DNA of 64,000 nucleotides from Amorphophallus konjac (lineage: Eukaryota > Streptophyta > Magnoliopsida > Alismatales > Araceae), in assembly GCA_022559845.1 (NCBI GenBank), contig CM040118.1, forward strand, positions 265,693,519-265,757,518, given 5' to 3'. The notes beneath the pieces were generated by a model that had not been told where the DNA came from, ran no database searches, and was given only the letters and a program-made list of their open reading frames with translations. Shown one piece after another: positions 34,501 through 45,660 of the stretch. A program made the translations under genes and the position numbers. Each line of letters starts with the position of its first letter. Positions within the stretch are counted from its first letter, which is position 1.

Positions 34501-35605
34501 GATGTATGCTGGCTGGTCCGGGAGGTGGCTCGTCGGGACAAGGAGTCGTCCCTCAACTATTGGCCGATAATGTTGCGGATGTACACTGGCCCACATGGTA
34601 CTTAGCGTTCTCTTCCTTCCCTTGTGTTCTTCAGTGCTGACCTTTCTTGAATACTGGACGTTGATCGGGTCCCTTGTTTTCTTTCTATTTTTTTTTCTCT
34701 TTTTTTTAAAAACAGATCACCCCGACAGTGTTAGCGTAGCAAGAGTGATATAGAAGGGGGGGATGAATAGATCACTCCCAATTTGTAGAAACTTAGGCGG
34801 AAAATAAATTCTACTGCTAACGCCCCTCCTTAACCCGCACACAGAGAAATGCAAATACAGTCACCAAGCAAGGCAGTATAAGTAAATGAGAGTGAAGAGC
34901 TGATTACATGGAAGCAAAGAGACAAGCAGATGGAGAGCGCAGATAACAACAACAAACCATAGAGGAGGCACTCGATTTTTAGGTGGTTCGATTGCAGTCC
35001 GCAATCTACATCCACCCCTCACTCCAATAAGAATGAGGATTCCACTAGACAATGCTAGATCACTGTAGACTCAGTCTGCGAACAACATGCTGCCACACAG
35101 CTTGAACAACCAAGGGAAACAAATCCCTCAACCAAGCTCTGCTACCCATAGAACTTGAAACCTGTTCTAGCTACCAGCTAGAACACAACAGGAGAATCCT
35201 CTCCCTTCCTCCACACACCGGAGGGAAACTGCTAATGACAACCTGTCACTAGCAACACCAGAGATCACCGATCTCTCTTCCTCTGCAACCCAGAGGGAAA
35301 CTGAAGTAATACTCCCTTCCCCCACACACCGGAGGGGAACCAATTCAAATCAGAAGGATGAACAAAATGAAACGAAAACAAAGTAGAAACAAAAACCAAT
35401 GAAGAAGCAGTCGGTTCTGAAACCAATACAAATGTAGCTTCAAATGAAGCAATTCATCAAACCACAGACACTGCTCTCTCTCTCGAACAAACTCCTCTCG
35501 GATTTGGAACTCTCTGCTCTTTTTCTTTTCTGGATCGTGCAAACTCACACCAATGGCTTCTGCTTTTTCTTTTCACGATCAGGCTTCTACTGAAGGATGA
35601 AGCTC

Positions 35606-35616
35606 TATATTTATAG
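35606..35616 (-). promoter_or_regulatory. TATA box of the solo LTR
   Basis: TATAAATATAG on the minus strand, followed by AGCTTCATCC. It aligns with TATATAATAGAG at 48,476-48,484 and 55,823-55,831 in the other SIRE LTRs, supporting minus-strand sense for all three. Confidence 0.55.
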
Positions 35617-35815
35617 CAGATATTGGCGTGTGGCTGCCAGGTTCCCGCCCATGCACTTTTTGCCAGATCATTTGAATTTCGACCACATGGCAGCATCCTG
35701 ACTAGGTTGCCATCCACGTGTCATGCGCCTGTTGTCTTGGATCACGTGCCAGGTGCCAACCTCAGTTCACGTGCCCAATCATCAGCCTGAATCGCCTGCA
35801 GACAGACAGATGGAA

Positions 35816-37640
35816 TGTATATACTTAGTTAGTTCAGGCTATAAACACGAATGTATATACTTCAGAAACATCAACTGATTAAGTGTGTACAACGTGAGAG
35901 AGTGTACAGACTTAATGAATAAAGCGCATGTGAAGGCAGTGTATAGACATATGAACAATGCAAACGAATGGCAGTGTATAGACTTATGAACAATGCGCAT
36001 GAGCCTTACTAATATGTACACTTTACAAAGCTCAGCCATTGTGTAGACTTCACGAAGCCTAACCAGCGTACAGGCTTGGAACGAGTGTGCTGTGAGCATT
36101 GAAGACTCAAGTTATAACAACAGAATGTATAGGGTTGTGGTCGGACAACCCAATGTGTAAACTTGAAGCAAGAGGCCAGTGTTCAGACTTTGAGGAAGCG
36201 ATGTACTGTACGCAATGTACAGACTAGATAGTGTAAGACTCTTAAGAAGACGGTGAGCAATGTATTGACTTGAACCCCAATGGTGATGTATAGACTTCGA
36301 CATGCTTGAGCCATTGTATAGACTATGCCAGGGTGAGACGATGCATTAGACGCTCGGCTATGCAGACTTGCAAAGTTCTGAATGAAACGATTGGCTGTTG
36401 AACCGATGTACATACTCTGAATGTAAAGGCAGGCTGTATAGACTTGAATCGCTTGAAGCGATGTACAGACTTGGTGAAGCTCAAGCACTGTACAGACTTG
36501 TGAAGGCTTCAGCGTTGTACAGACATGGAAGAACCACTAGTGAATGTATAGACTTGATGAACCACTGTGGATGTATGGACTTGAGCGAATGAAGCCGATG
36601 TACAGACTTGCCTAAGACGCAGCATGAGACGCTGGCTGAGATGGACGCTGTACAGACTTTGAAGAGCAGTTCAATGTATAGACTTCACGCTGTACAGACT
36701 TTGAGGCTTTGAACGTTTGAGCAGAATGCAATGTACACACTTAGTGATGTAAAGACTTGGCCAGGAAAGCATAGGGAAATGTATGAGTGTATGGACTTGG
36801 CCAAGCGTAGAAAAAGATATCGAATGTACAGACTTGGTGAAACACAGTCCAGTGTATAGACTTAGAGAAATGAAGTCCAGTGTATAGACTTGGAGAACTG
36901 TTCAATGTATTGACTTGGCGTTGTATAGACTTGGCTTTGAACGCTTGAGCTGAAGACAATGTGCAGACTTAGCGATGTATAGACTTTGCCTAAGGAACTA
37001 AATGTATAGACTTTGCCACAGTCTAATGTACAGACTTTGCAAAAGTGAACGAGCCAATGTATGGACTTCAAAAGAAGCAGTCCGATGTACAGACTTCAAA
37101 AATTCTAGACAATGGACGCTGTACAGACTTGGACTCAAGGAGTGTATATACTTAGCACGAAGACTGCCAGTCGATGTATAAACTTGGCTGAAGCTATCTC
37201 TGAACCAATGTTCAGACATTGTGCAATGTATGAACTTTAGTGTGTGCGAGCCTGCTGACATGCAATGTGTAGACTTGAGTGTGTGAAGCAGGCGTTGTAC
37301 AGACTATGCAAGCATGACACTCGGCGCTGTATAGACTTACACTATCGGATGTGTAGACTTCATGAGAGTGTAGTAACCAGTGTATAGACATTAAGCTTGA
37401 CACTCCAATGTATAGAGTTGAAGCTTGGAAGGATGTATAGGGTTGAGCTGGACTGACTTTGGCAATGTGCAGACTTAACTGGTCGGGCAGTGTACAGACT
37501 TAGAGTATTAGGATCAGTGTGTAGACTTCAGTTAGAAAGTGCCCGATGTACAGACTTGAAGAAGTTATGCCAATGTACAGACTTAATAGATCAAGCTGGT
37601 GTATAGACTTTGGTACCCAGACAAACAATGTTCAGATGAG
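35816..37640 (+). repeat. RTGTAYAGACTTG motif array in solo LTR
   Basis: About 60 copies of RTGTAYAGACTTG or close variants (GTGTATAGACTTGG, GATGTACAGACTTG) fill 1.8 kb, all in one orientation, mostly 20-40 bases apart with unrelated spacers. Position 6 alternates T/C; the GACTT core varies least. A TGAGTCGACGCATCAG dyad follows at about 37,637. Confidence 0.92.
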
Positions 37641-40600
37641 TCGACGCATCAGCAAGGGTGGGTCGACCCACTGCTGTCAATACTAACTAAGCAGAGTGTA
37701 GACAGAATCAAGATAGCATGCTTATCTGACAACCATATAAACTGTACTCACTCACATGATGAAACAACATAAATCTAGAGATAGAAGATTGATTTATAGT
37801 GTGAGACATCATCAAAACCATAGGGATGCAACAGACAGCACTCAAATGGCGACGTATCGCAATCTTCTGCGACAGGCAGGGAAACCTGGTTACTTCGAGG
37901 AGGCGCCAGCGGCTCCAACCACGACCCCTCTGCCCCCGCCTGCGAAGAGGTCCCGGGTGAAATCGCCCGTGAAGAAGGTTGTAGATGTTGCTAAGGCGGC
38001 TGGGCGGCGGGAGGCCAAACGAAGAAAGACAGAGGCCGCCAAAGCCACACCGACCGATCCCCCGGCACCCGTAATCTCCTCATTCGAGGAATTCGAAGCT
38101 GCTCGGGCCGAGCCGAGTCGGCCTGCAGGTTGGGTCTCTTCCGCTCCTCGAAGCTCTTTAGAGTTTGTTGAGATGTTAAGAGGGGTGCTTCTTGTGACAC
38201 GTGTGTCCTTCTGTTTCAGCTGTCGTCGAGAGGCCTGCGCCCGCATCCATCCCAAGCGTGGGCGGATCCGTAACCCACGGGGTCGTGGGATCTATCGATG
38301 AGACCTTTTTCACCCCAGCTCCTGCTGCCGAAGTCGAAGGAGGTATATCACTTTCTGAGCCGGTCATTTGATTAATTTTCTTCATTCCTTGAAACTTTAC
38401 GGGCATGACCGAATCTGGATCTTGCCTTGCTTGTGCAGGAGCTGATGTGGCGGCCCCAGAACCGGAGGCGGCCCCGGAGGCATCCCGGTTCGGGCAGATA
38501 TATTAGAAGAAGGGGCGGCGGTCAAGGAAGTCGCGATTGCCGACCCTGGATGTTGAGGCGGGAGCTGCCTCGACAGCAAAAGAGGTGCCCACTAGCACTA
38601 AATCTTCGTCGGGCAAAAAGGTAGACTACGGCTACTCTTCCGACGAAGTACTTTCAACTGAGGGTGTCCCCGGGGAGCCCAGATTTCAAGTTCCTGCCTG
38701 GAAAGCCCCGGTACTACTTGTGTCTCTTAGCCTGATGAAGCAGTCACCTGTAAGTGTGAACCTGTTAATTCAGGTTTACTTTCTTTAGGCCATCGGCTAA
38801 TCTTCTTGATCTTATTGTTTTTAACCTTCAAAGGGATAGGCCCCGTCAAAAGATGCAGAGATCTACGTCCTAGGGGCAGAAGCTACCAGGCGAGAGACAG
38901 CTGCGGCTTTGGATAAATTGGCATCCCTAGCTGAGGCTGTGCGGCAAGTGGAGGCCGTGGCGAGCTTCGGTGTTGCCGTTTCGACCGCCAAGATCTCACT
39001 TCGGGACGAAGCGGCAGTGGCTGTGAGTGCATAATTTCCCCTTCTTTCTTTCTGAGCCCTCCCTCGGAGTTGTTGATTTATTCGAGGCAATACAGGCTCG
39101 TGCCTTTGAAGGAGCCGTGGAGACCACCACCCCAGCCACCGAAGCCCTGGAAGAGGGAGAGATAGCGCCAGAAGTCGAGGTGCAGGAGCCGGTGATGCCC
39201 GAAGCTGGAATTCGGGTGGAGGAAGAGGCGGTGCCGACGATCGAGATCCACGGGGATCCAATTTCTGAAGTCGACGCTTGGGAAGAGGTAACGCCGGAGA
39301 GCAGCATAATGCCGATGGGTGAGGTAAGCATGAGGATCCATTCGGCTTCTTTGGGAATTTAGTGATTCACTCCGCCTTGCAAGCGGCTAACTTCTCTTCA
39401 CATGGCCAGGTAACAACAGTGCCCCGCGGAGCACGCGCGCCTCGGGCTCGTAAAGCTGTCCCCAGGTGGAGCTCGTCCTTCCATGTACACACGGCTAAGA
39501 GGCTGAAGGAACTCCTAGGGCCGGACGTGGGGTCCTTGACGTCTCTTCTACAGATGGGAGCCGTCCCGCGGTTGATGATCCCGCTACCACCAATCCTGAC
39601 GCCGGTGATACCCGAGGAAGCCCGGCTCTTGGGGAAGATATTGACGATCCTCCATGAACGTTCAGGGAGATTCCAGGCGGGCGAAGATGAAGCCCTTTTG
39701 GGAACAGTAGCAGACCTACCCGTCATCGACGCCCTGTCTGTCGAGGTCGTCGTCCCTACACTTCCGGTCTGCTGGGATGCCATGGACTCCGAGCCTGCTG
39801 AGGAAAAGGGGGCTGGAGCAACTTCATCCACTGCAGCACCGGATTCGGTCTCCGCGACCGCTCAGTCTTTCGACACAGTCATGGCTTTGGTTTCGACGGA
39901 GGGGGCGACCCCGTCGGACTTGGAATCTACGCAGTCGATGGCGCTGGAGCAGCCGCTCATCATGGCGGAGTCGGACGTCTCTATTACGGCGGCTCATTCC
40001 CTTCCGACGGTGGCCGGCCAGGGGTCATCCTTGGAGCTCGGGAGGCCCCTCCTCTCAGCCCTAACACTTCCAGGTAGCTCGGCCGTGGTGGATGTGGAGC
40101 TATGGGCGGTCGTGGACAGCGAGGTTGCTTCGATCCACCAGTCGTCCCTTCTATCGGCCATGTGAGTTCGGACCTGCCAGTCCACCAGACCTTAGTGGTA
40201 TTGCGATTGATGGTCGTTGCCGACCCGACGCTTACATATCGAGGCGTGAGGGCTATCGTAGAGCAACTAACCAAGGCGTTGCAAATGATGGGCTGCCCGC
40301 TGGAAGAATGGTCACGACGCGTTCTGTTATTACTGAAATACGTAAACCATCGCGCATTCCTCAAGATGCAAGCCCCAGCTAAGCTCACAGCTATCAGTGC
40401 TCAGAGGGATGAGTACCTGGAGGCTCTAGTGGTGCGGGAGGACAACCGGGAGCAACACCGGGAGGCCCTAGGCAGGCATAATGCCAACATTGATGCTTTA
40501 GAGAACCGGATAGAGAAACTTCGGGGCTGGCAGGCCCAGGCTGAGTCTGACCTGCTCAAGGCGGAGACGAGTAGGGCCCGGGAAACTGAAGAGTTAACTT

Positions 40601-41096
40601 TCGCCGAAGTAGCAGTGGCCTCTGTGGTGACTGAGCTGGATCACCTCGACGCACAGGAAAGTCACTTGCGTGAGATGGTGAGCTTCCCTTGCGTCGGGAT
40701 CCTCCCCTTTGAGGACATCTTCCGGGGGCTAGATTAACTGCCAGTTCCCCTTCCATTCCTTTCTTTGCATGTAACACTGAGGTATGCCTCGAGGCCAATG
40801 TAAATTTTTTTGAAAAGAATATAGTGCAATTATTCCATGTGTCTCTTGCATGCGTGAGGTGTCAGGCGGTCTCTTTCTTCCTTTTCTTTTTTTTCCTTGC
40901 TGTGCGATGAGACGCAAGTCCATACTGACAGCTTACCCGAGGAGGACCCGGGGAGGTTCGCAGAGGAGCACAGGAGAGTGCTCGCCCCTTCCAGAGGAGG
41001 GACGAGGGGACCACTCCACCGTGTCCATCAGGCGGCTCATCCAACTGATGTCACCGGTATGTTTGACCTGACTAGGTTGATCTGACCTTGGAAGGG

Positions 41097-41250
41097 CGGA
41101 GAGAAGAGTTTGTTCATCCAACGACCCAGACGGGAGGTCTTGGTCAAAAGGGGTTGTTCGTCGCCCGAAGGAACGGAGAGAAGAGTTCGTTCGTTCAATG
41201 ACCCTGACGGGAGGTCTTGGTCAAAAGAGGGTTGTTTATCTGCGCCGACA
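41097..41250 (+). repeat. 77-bp tandem duplication
   Basis: Two copies begin with CGGAGAGAAGAGTT at 41,097 and 41,174. Both contain GACGGGAGGTCTTGGTCAAAAG. They lie past the 3' end of the antisense gene. Confidence 0.75.
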
Positions 41251-41291
41251 GAGTGCCGATGACAGGTGTGGTTTATTTTTCTCTTGGTGTG

Positions 41292-41703
41292 TTCGTGGGT
41301 ACGGGCTGGGTGCCAACGCAAGGAGGAGGGTTGATTCCCCGATCCCGGGCGAAAGGTCCGGTTGAAGTATTCTTTGTCAGTGCCGACACAATGTCAAGGG
41401 CTGACAGGGTTGGTTCGCTTATTGAAATATTCGTTGGTACGAGCTGGTGCCCACGCAAGGAGAAGGGTTGATTCCCCAATCCCGGGCGAAAAGTCCGGTT
41501 CGGGTATTCTTCATTAGTGCCGACAGAATGTCAAGGGCTGACAGGGTTGATTCGTTTATTGAAATATTCGTTGGTACGAGCTGGTGCCAACGCAAGGAGA
41601 AGGGTTGATTCCCCAATCCCGGGCGAAAAATCTAGTTGGGGTATTCTTCGTTAGTGCCGATAGAATGTCAAGGGCTGACAGGGTTGATTCGTTTATTGAA
41701 AGA
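41292..41703 (+). repeat. Three tandem copies of a 137-138 bp unit
   Basis: Copies start TTCGTGGGTACGGGCTGG / TTCGTTGGTACGAGCTGG at 41,292, 41,430 and 41,567. Each contains TTGATTCCCC, ATCCCGGGCGAAA and AATGTCAAGGGCTGACAGGG. Copies 2 and 3 are more alike than copy 1. They lie between the antisense gene and the end of pol, in the convergent zone. Confidence 0.85.
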
Positions 41704-41711
41704 AGGGCTAA

Positions 41712-41918
41712 GTCCCCCTCCCCCTTTCTTTCTTTTTTTCTTTTCTATCTTTTTTTTTCTTTTCTTTCTCTTTCTTTTCTTCCCTTTTTCCCTTTTTTTC
41801 TTTTCTTTCTCTTTCTTTTCTTCTCTTCTTTTGTCTTTCCTTTTTTTTGTCCTTTCTTTTCTTTTCCTCTTCTTTCTCTTTCCCTTTTTTGCTTTTCTTC
41901 CTCTTTTCCCCTTTTTCT
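41712..41918 (+). repeat. Polypyrimidine tract downstream of element B pol
   Basis: About 200 bases of almost pure C/T on the plus strand end 78 bases from the integrase stop. On the element's sense strand this is a giant polypurine tract. Element A has a shorter counterpart (7,282-7,368) in the same relative place. Long open frames read through it in all directions are low-complexity artefacts. Confidence 0.85.
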
Positions 41919-41995
41919 GAAGTGCATGGTGAATAACGACAAACCATTCAAGCGATTGAAATGCAAATTCACCCGTTGTGGGGCGAGAGACTGTA

Positions 41996-43130
41996 TTATT
42001 CATTAAAAGGGGAGATCAGAGCGTGGTACAACCTCAGATGCCTACCATTAAGGGGCGGAAACTGGACCTCCCCCCGATGGTTGACTATTACATAGGCTCC
42101 GCCCTCATAGACTTTCTGGATCACGTAGGGCCCAAGCCAGTTCTCATTCAGCTTGCCCTTGGGGTTGGAAGCCATGACTTCCCTCCTTTTGACCATAACG
42201 AGGTCACCCTTCTTGAATTCTCGCTCCTTGACGAGCTTGTCGAAAGCGCAAGCTATGGGGCCTGGTAGACCTGAATGTTTTGCTGAGCTCGGAGCCGCTT
42301 CCCCTCCAAGTTAGAGAGCTCTTCGAGCCTTTGCTCGACATTTGTCTGCTCTTCCTGGACTAATCCGTGTTGGATTGCGACCCGGAGGGAGGGTATTTCC
42401 AGCTCAATGGGGACGAGTGCCTCTGAGCCATATACTAAAGAGAAGGGTGAACAACCCGTTGGAGTTTTGTATACAGTTCGATACGCCCACAGGGCCTCAT
42501 ACATTTTCTCTTCCCAGTCCCTCTTGTTAGAATTAACAATTTTGGAGAGGAGAGTACAAAGAGTTTTGTTGAAAGCTTCAGCCAAACCATTGGCTTGCGG
42601 GTTGTAGGGGGTTGACGTCCTCCAGTCGATCTTGTACTTCTCTGCTAGCCGGTAGACTTTCTGGTTGCGGAAGTGGCTTCCATTATCTGAGATGATTTGG
42701 TTTGGTGTGCCAAACCGGAATATGATGTTGCGCCAGATGAATCTGGCGATGATCTCCCCAGTCACTTCTCTCAAAGTAACGGCCTCCACCCAACGGGAGA
42801 AGTAATCAGTTGCTGCCAAAATGTATTTGCACCCGGCGGATGACGCGGGTAGTGGGCCCACGACTTCCATTCCCCACTAGGCGAAAGGCCAGCTGGGCAA
42901 CGTCGGATGTAGCGGCACGGGTGGCCTCCTGGGTACTATGGCATGCTCCTGACATTTCTGGCAAGACTTGGCATACTTGCAGCAGTCATCAAACATGGTT
43001 GGTCAGTAGTAGCCAAGCTTCTTTATTTCAATTTTCATCTTTGGTCCCGCCTGATGTGCACCTGCTGTTCCGACGTGGACTTCCTTCATGACCCTCCAAG
43101 CTTCTTCCGTGGATAGGCACCGCATGAGTA
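41996..43130 (-). pseudogene. Element B integrase
   Basis: H2C2 zinc finger: HVGTAGAH (near 43,070), then CCKYAKSCQKC. The core follows: MEVVGPLPASSAG near 42,870, where the first catalytic Asp of the family is replaced by Glu; SDNGSHF with the second Asp near 42,690; NGLAEAFNK with the Glu near 42,590. Breaks: TGA 43,003 and TAG 42,877, both where Trp or Gln is usual, TAG 42,253 and a frameshift near 42,250. The C-terminal part (EFKKGDLVMVKRRE, then NWLGPYVIQKVYEGGAYVIV) continues in the new frame to the stop at 41,996. Normally it integrates cDNA into chromosomes. Confidence 0.88.
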
Positions 43131-43249
43131 CTTTCCATTTCGCATCCGCCATAATTCGGAATAGGATCCCGTTCCGGACTTCGTAAGAGTCCTTTGTTCT
43201 GATTAGCCTGATCTTTTCTTCCCTCTGCTTGGGCAATTGCTGGTATTTA

Positions 43250-43818
43250 AACCATTGCATGAGGGAATCCCTCCAGTCAGGTAGGCCGACGGCTTCTACT
43301 GCAACGACCTCCAGTTCTTCTTCTTCTGGTTCTTCTATCATGCTAGGCACCTGGCGCTGATTCACCACCCGGATGGTAAGAGATCCGTCAGGCGGGACTG
43401 CTAATGAGCTTGCCATCTTCGCCAGTGCATCGGCTTGTGCGTTTTCTCCCCTGGCAACATGGCCTATCTCAATAAGGTAGAATTGTTCCATGAGCCGCTT
43501 CGCCTTGGCATGGTAAGGGAGCAACTCAGGCTTTCGGACGTCAAATTGCCCCTGGACTTGCTTGACGACTAGTAACGAGTCGCCAAACACTTGTAGCATC
43601 TTGATCTCCATTTGCAAAGTGACTTGGAGACCGATAATCAGAGCCTCATATTCTGCCTCGTTATTTGTGCAAGGTTTACTGATCGAACAGGACGTATACA
43701 ATACTTCTCTCTTAGGGGATTTAAGGACGATGCCGGCCCCTGCCCGTACCTTTGCGTGCCTGGACGCGGTTGTTTCAGTTCTCGAAGCTCCATCAAAGTG
43801 CAACTGCAAGGCGACCTG
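43250..43818 (-). pseudogene. Element B archaeal-type RNase H
   Basis: LHFDGASRTET at about 43,800, NEAEYEALIIGL near 43,660, VFGDSLLVVKQVQGQFD near 43,580 and AQADALAKMASSL near 43,430 supply the four acidic positions, all intact. A stop (TGA 43,819) separates it from the first RNase H. Having this second RNase H is the hallmark of the Tat lineage; it is the better preserved of the two RNase H domains here. Confidence 0.88.
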
Positions 43819-45660
43819 TCAGACTAGGTCCACCTCCAGTGTTTCATCTTCAGGCAATTCTGTAGTCAATGGGGAATCTTCAGGCACAGGATGTGCCGCG
43901 AAGAATTTGGCCACGGCTTGACCCTTAATGGCCTTCTGCGGCACGTAGGTGATATCAAATTCCATTAGTAGTACGGCCCACTTGCCGAGATGCCCCCTCA
44001 AGACTGGCTGGGAGAGAATGTGTTTAACTGGGTCGGCCTTGGAGATCCGGCTCACTTCATGAGAGAGCATGTAATGCCTCAGCTTCTTGACTGCGAAGAC
44101 CAAGGTGAGACAGACCTTCTCCATCGGGGTGTATTTTGCTTTCGCCCCCACTAGCCTTCGACTAAGATAATAGAGAGCTTGCTCTTTTCCCTCGTCATTG
44201 TTCTGGGCGAGCATTGCCCCCAGTGAACATTCGGTGGCGGCTATGTATAGAATAAGCGGCCTCCCCTTGACAGGTGCCCCCAGCACAAGCGGGGTTCTTA
44301 AGTAGTCCTTAAGCTGATCGAAGGCCTTCTAGCATTCCCGGTTCTAGTCAAAAGGCGCATTCTTCATCATCAATTTGTGGAATGGCTGACAGCGCCCTGA
44401 CAAATTGGAGATAAATCTTCGGATGTAAGCCAGTCGGCCTTGCAGGGATCTCAACTCTCCCAGATCCTTTGGAGGAGGTAACTCCTGAATGGCTCTTATT
44501 TTAAAATGGACGATCTCGACCCCTCTATATCGGATAATGAAGCCGAGGAACTTCCCACTGGAGACGCCGAAGGCACACTTCATCGGGTTCATTTTCAGCT
44601 CATACTGCCGGAGTCTTTCAAAGATGACTCTGAGGTCTTGCAGGTGATCTTCTCTTTTTTTTGACTTGATGACCAAATCATCAATGTAGCATTCGACTTT
44701 GTTATATAGCAGCTCGTCGAATATTTTGGTCATCGCCTGCTGGTAAGTAGCGCCGGCGTTCTTGAGGCCGAAGGGTATTCTTTTGTAGTGGAATATCCCT
44801 TTGGGTAACCGGAAGGCCGTATGAATTCGGTCATGCTCAGCTATCCAGATTTGGTTATAGCCAGACGATCCGTCCATGAAGGACAAGGCCTCATGGCCAG
44901 TAGTTGCATCAATCATGACTTCAGTGATGGGCACCGGGAAATCATCTTTCGGGCAGGCTTTATTCAGGTCGCGGAAGTCCACGCAAATCCTGATCTGTCC
45001 ATTTTTCTTCTTCATCGACACAATGTTGGCCAGCCAAGTGGTGTACTAGGTTTCAGCTACAAAATCGACATCTATGAGCTTGTCGACTTCTTTGCAAATT
45101 TGGCTTATCAACTCCGGCCTCTTGCGCCGGGGAGACTACTTCACCGGTTCCATTTTGGGGTCGATGGCCAGAATATGTTGGGTCACACCGGGGCTTAGGC
45201 CGGGCATCTCCTTGTAGTTCCAGGCAAAACAATCTCGGAACTCTTGCAACAATTTGATAGATTGTTCTCTTTCTTGTGGAGGAAGAAGGGCGCTTAGGAA
45301 GGTCGGCCTGAGGTCACCCTCCGTACCCAAGTTAATTTCAACAAGTTCATCTACCGTGGCCTGGCCGCCATCTTCAATTGCCTGTGGTGCCGGTAACAGG
45401 TCGACGAAATCCTGATCTTCGCCATCTTCTGCTTCGAGGACACCATAGGCGTCACCCTGCTCCGCCTCGTTAGGTAATGAGGCTTTGCTGGTATCCCCCT
45501 GTTCCGGGCTTGAAGGGTGCGACTCCGAGGGGTTCTCCTGTGCGGAGAAACAAAGAACTTCTTTAGGGCCTTCTTGGTAATCATCATAGACGGCTTCGGT
45601 AAGGGCTGGAGTAATTGATTGCCCCACTGGGGGTTGGTTCTCAGCTGCATCTTCAAAATT
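43819..45660 (-). pseudogene. Element B reverse transcriptase and degenerate first RNase H
   Basis: An acidic linker (EINLGTEGDLRPTFLS) is followed by DCFAWNYKEMPGL, CVDFRDLNKACPKDDFP, SFMDGSSGYNQI, IPFGLKNAGATYQQAM and YIDDLVIKS near 44,660. The RNase H region reads LYIAATECSLGAMLAQ, with the first catalytic Asp replaced. TAG codons at 45,136, 45,046, 44,344 and 44,329 interrupt an otherwise continuous frame. The polymerase active-site Asp pair is intact, so damage is by nonsense rather than by active-site change. Confidence 0.9.

Larger units (their letters stand above)
34724..37838 (-). mobile_element. Solo SIRE-like LTR with GACAG target duplication
   Basis: The LTR runs 34,729-37,833, from TGTTAGCGTAGC to ATGCAACA, with GACAG on both sides (34,724-34,728 and 37,834-37,838). 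It has the SIRE layout on the plus strand: AGAAGGGGGGGATGAATAGATC near the start, conserved box TTTTTAGGTGGTTCGATTG near 34,976, CTACATCCACCCC, then CTTGAACA-type repeat units, a TATA box (minus) at 35,606-35,616 and a large motif array. It lies 13 bases into an exon of the antisense gene, next to the intron acceptor TTTTTTTAAAAACAG. No internal region remains, so LTR-LTR recombination has probably removed it. At 3,105 bp it is longer than the SIRE LTR at 47,598. Confidence 0.9.
31826..40737 (+). pseudogene. Antisense PMD-type gene of element B, multi-exon, broken
   Basis: The start ATG at 31,826 has a good plant context (GAGATGGCTGCC). A long first exon runs to about 34,595. It contains residues like a PMD core near 32,620-32,730 (FNAETNTFYTAEGETSLDLWSLNQLSGLPIDGEP). 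Later exons: about 34,716-34,728 joined to 37,839-38,128, then 38,220-38,345, 38,439-38,749, 38,835-39,020, 39,094-39,322, and 39,409 to about 40,680. GT...AG borders keep frame at several junctions. The C-terminal part (40,370-40,680) is a charged coiled-coil-like helix (REDNREQHREALGRHNANIDALENRI). Breaks: TAG 32,153, frameshifts near 32,900, 33,280 and 34,340, TAG 33,911, TAG 34,031, TAG 38,504, a frameshift near 40,150, and a solo LTR at 34,729. The last exon may extend to about 41,050. PMD assignment is weaker than for the element A genes. Confidence 0.62.

Noticed and set aside
32329..34596. Minus-strand frames opposite the PMD-type gene of B
   Set aside because: Shadows; the plus-strand reading has splice sites, aromatic-rich domains and a coherent C-terminus.
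35816..37640. Regularly spaced motif resembling a CRISPR array
   Set aside because: Units are only 12-13 bases, degenerate, with variable spacing, inside a plant LTR; no cas genes or exact repeats.
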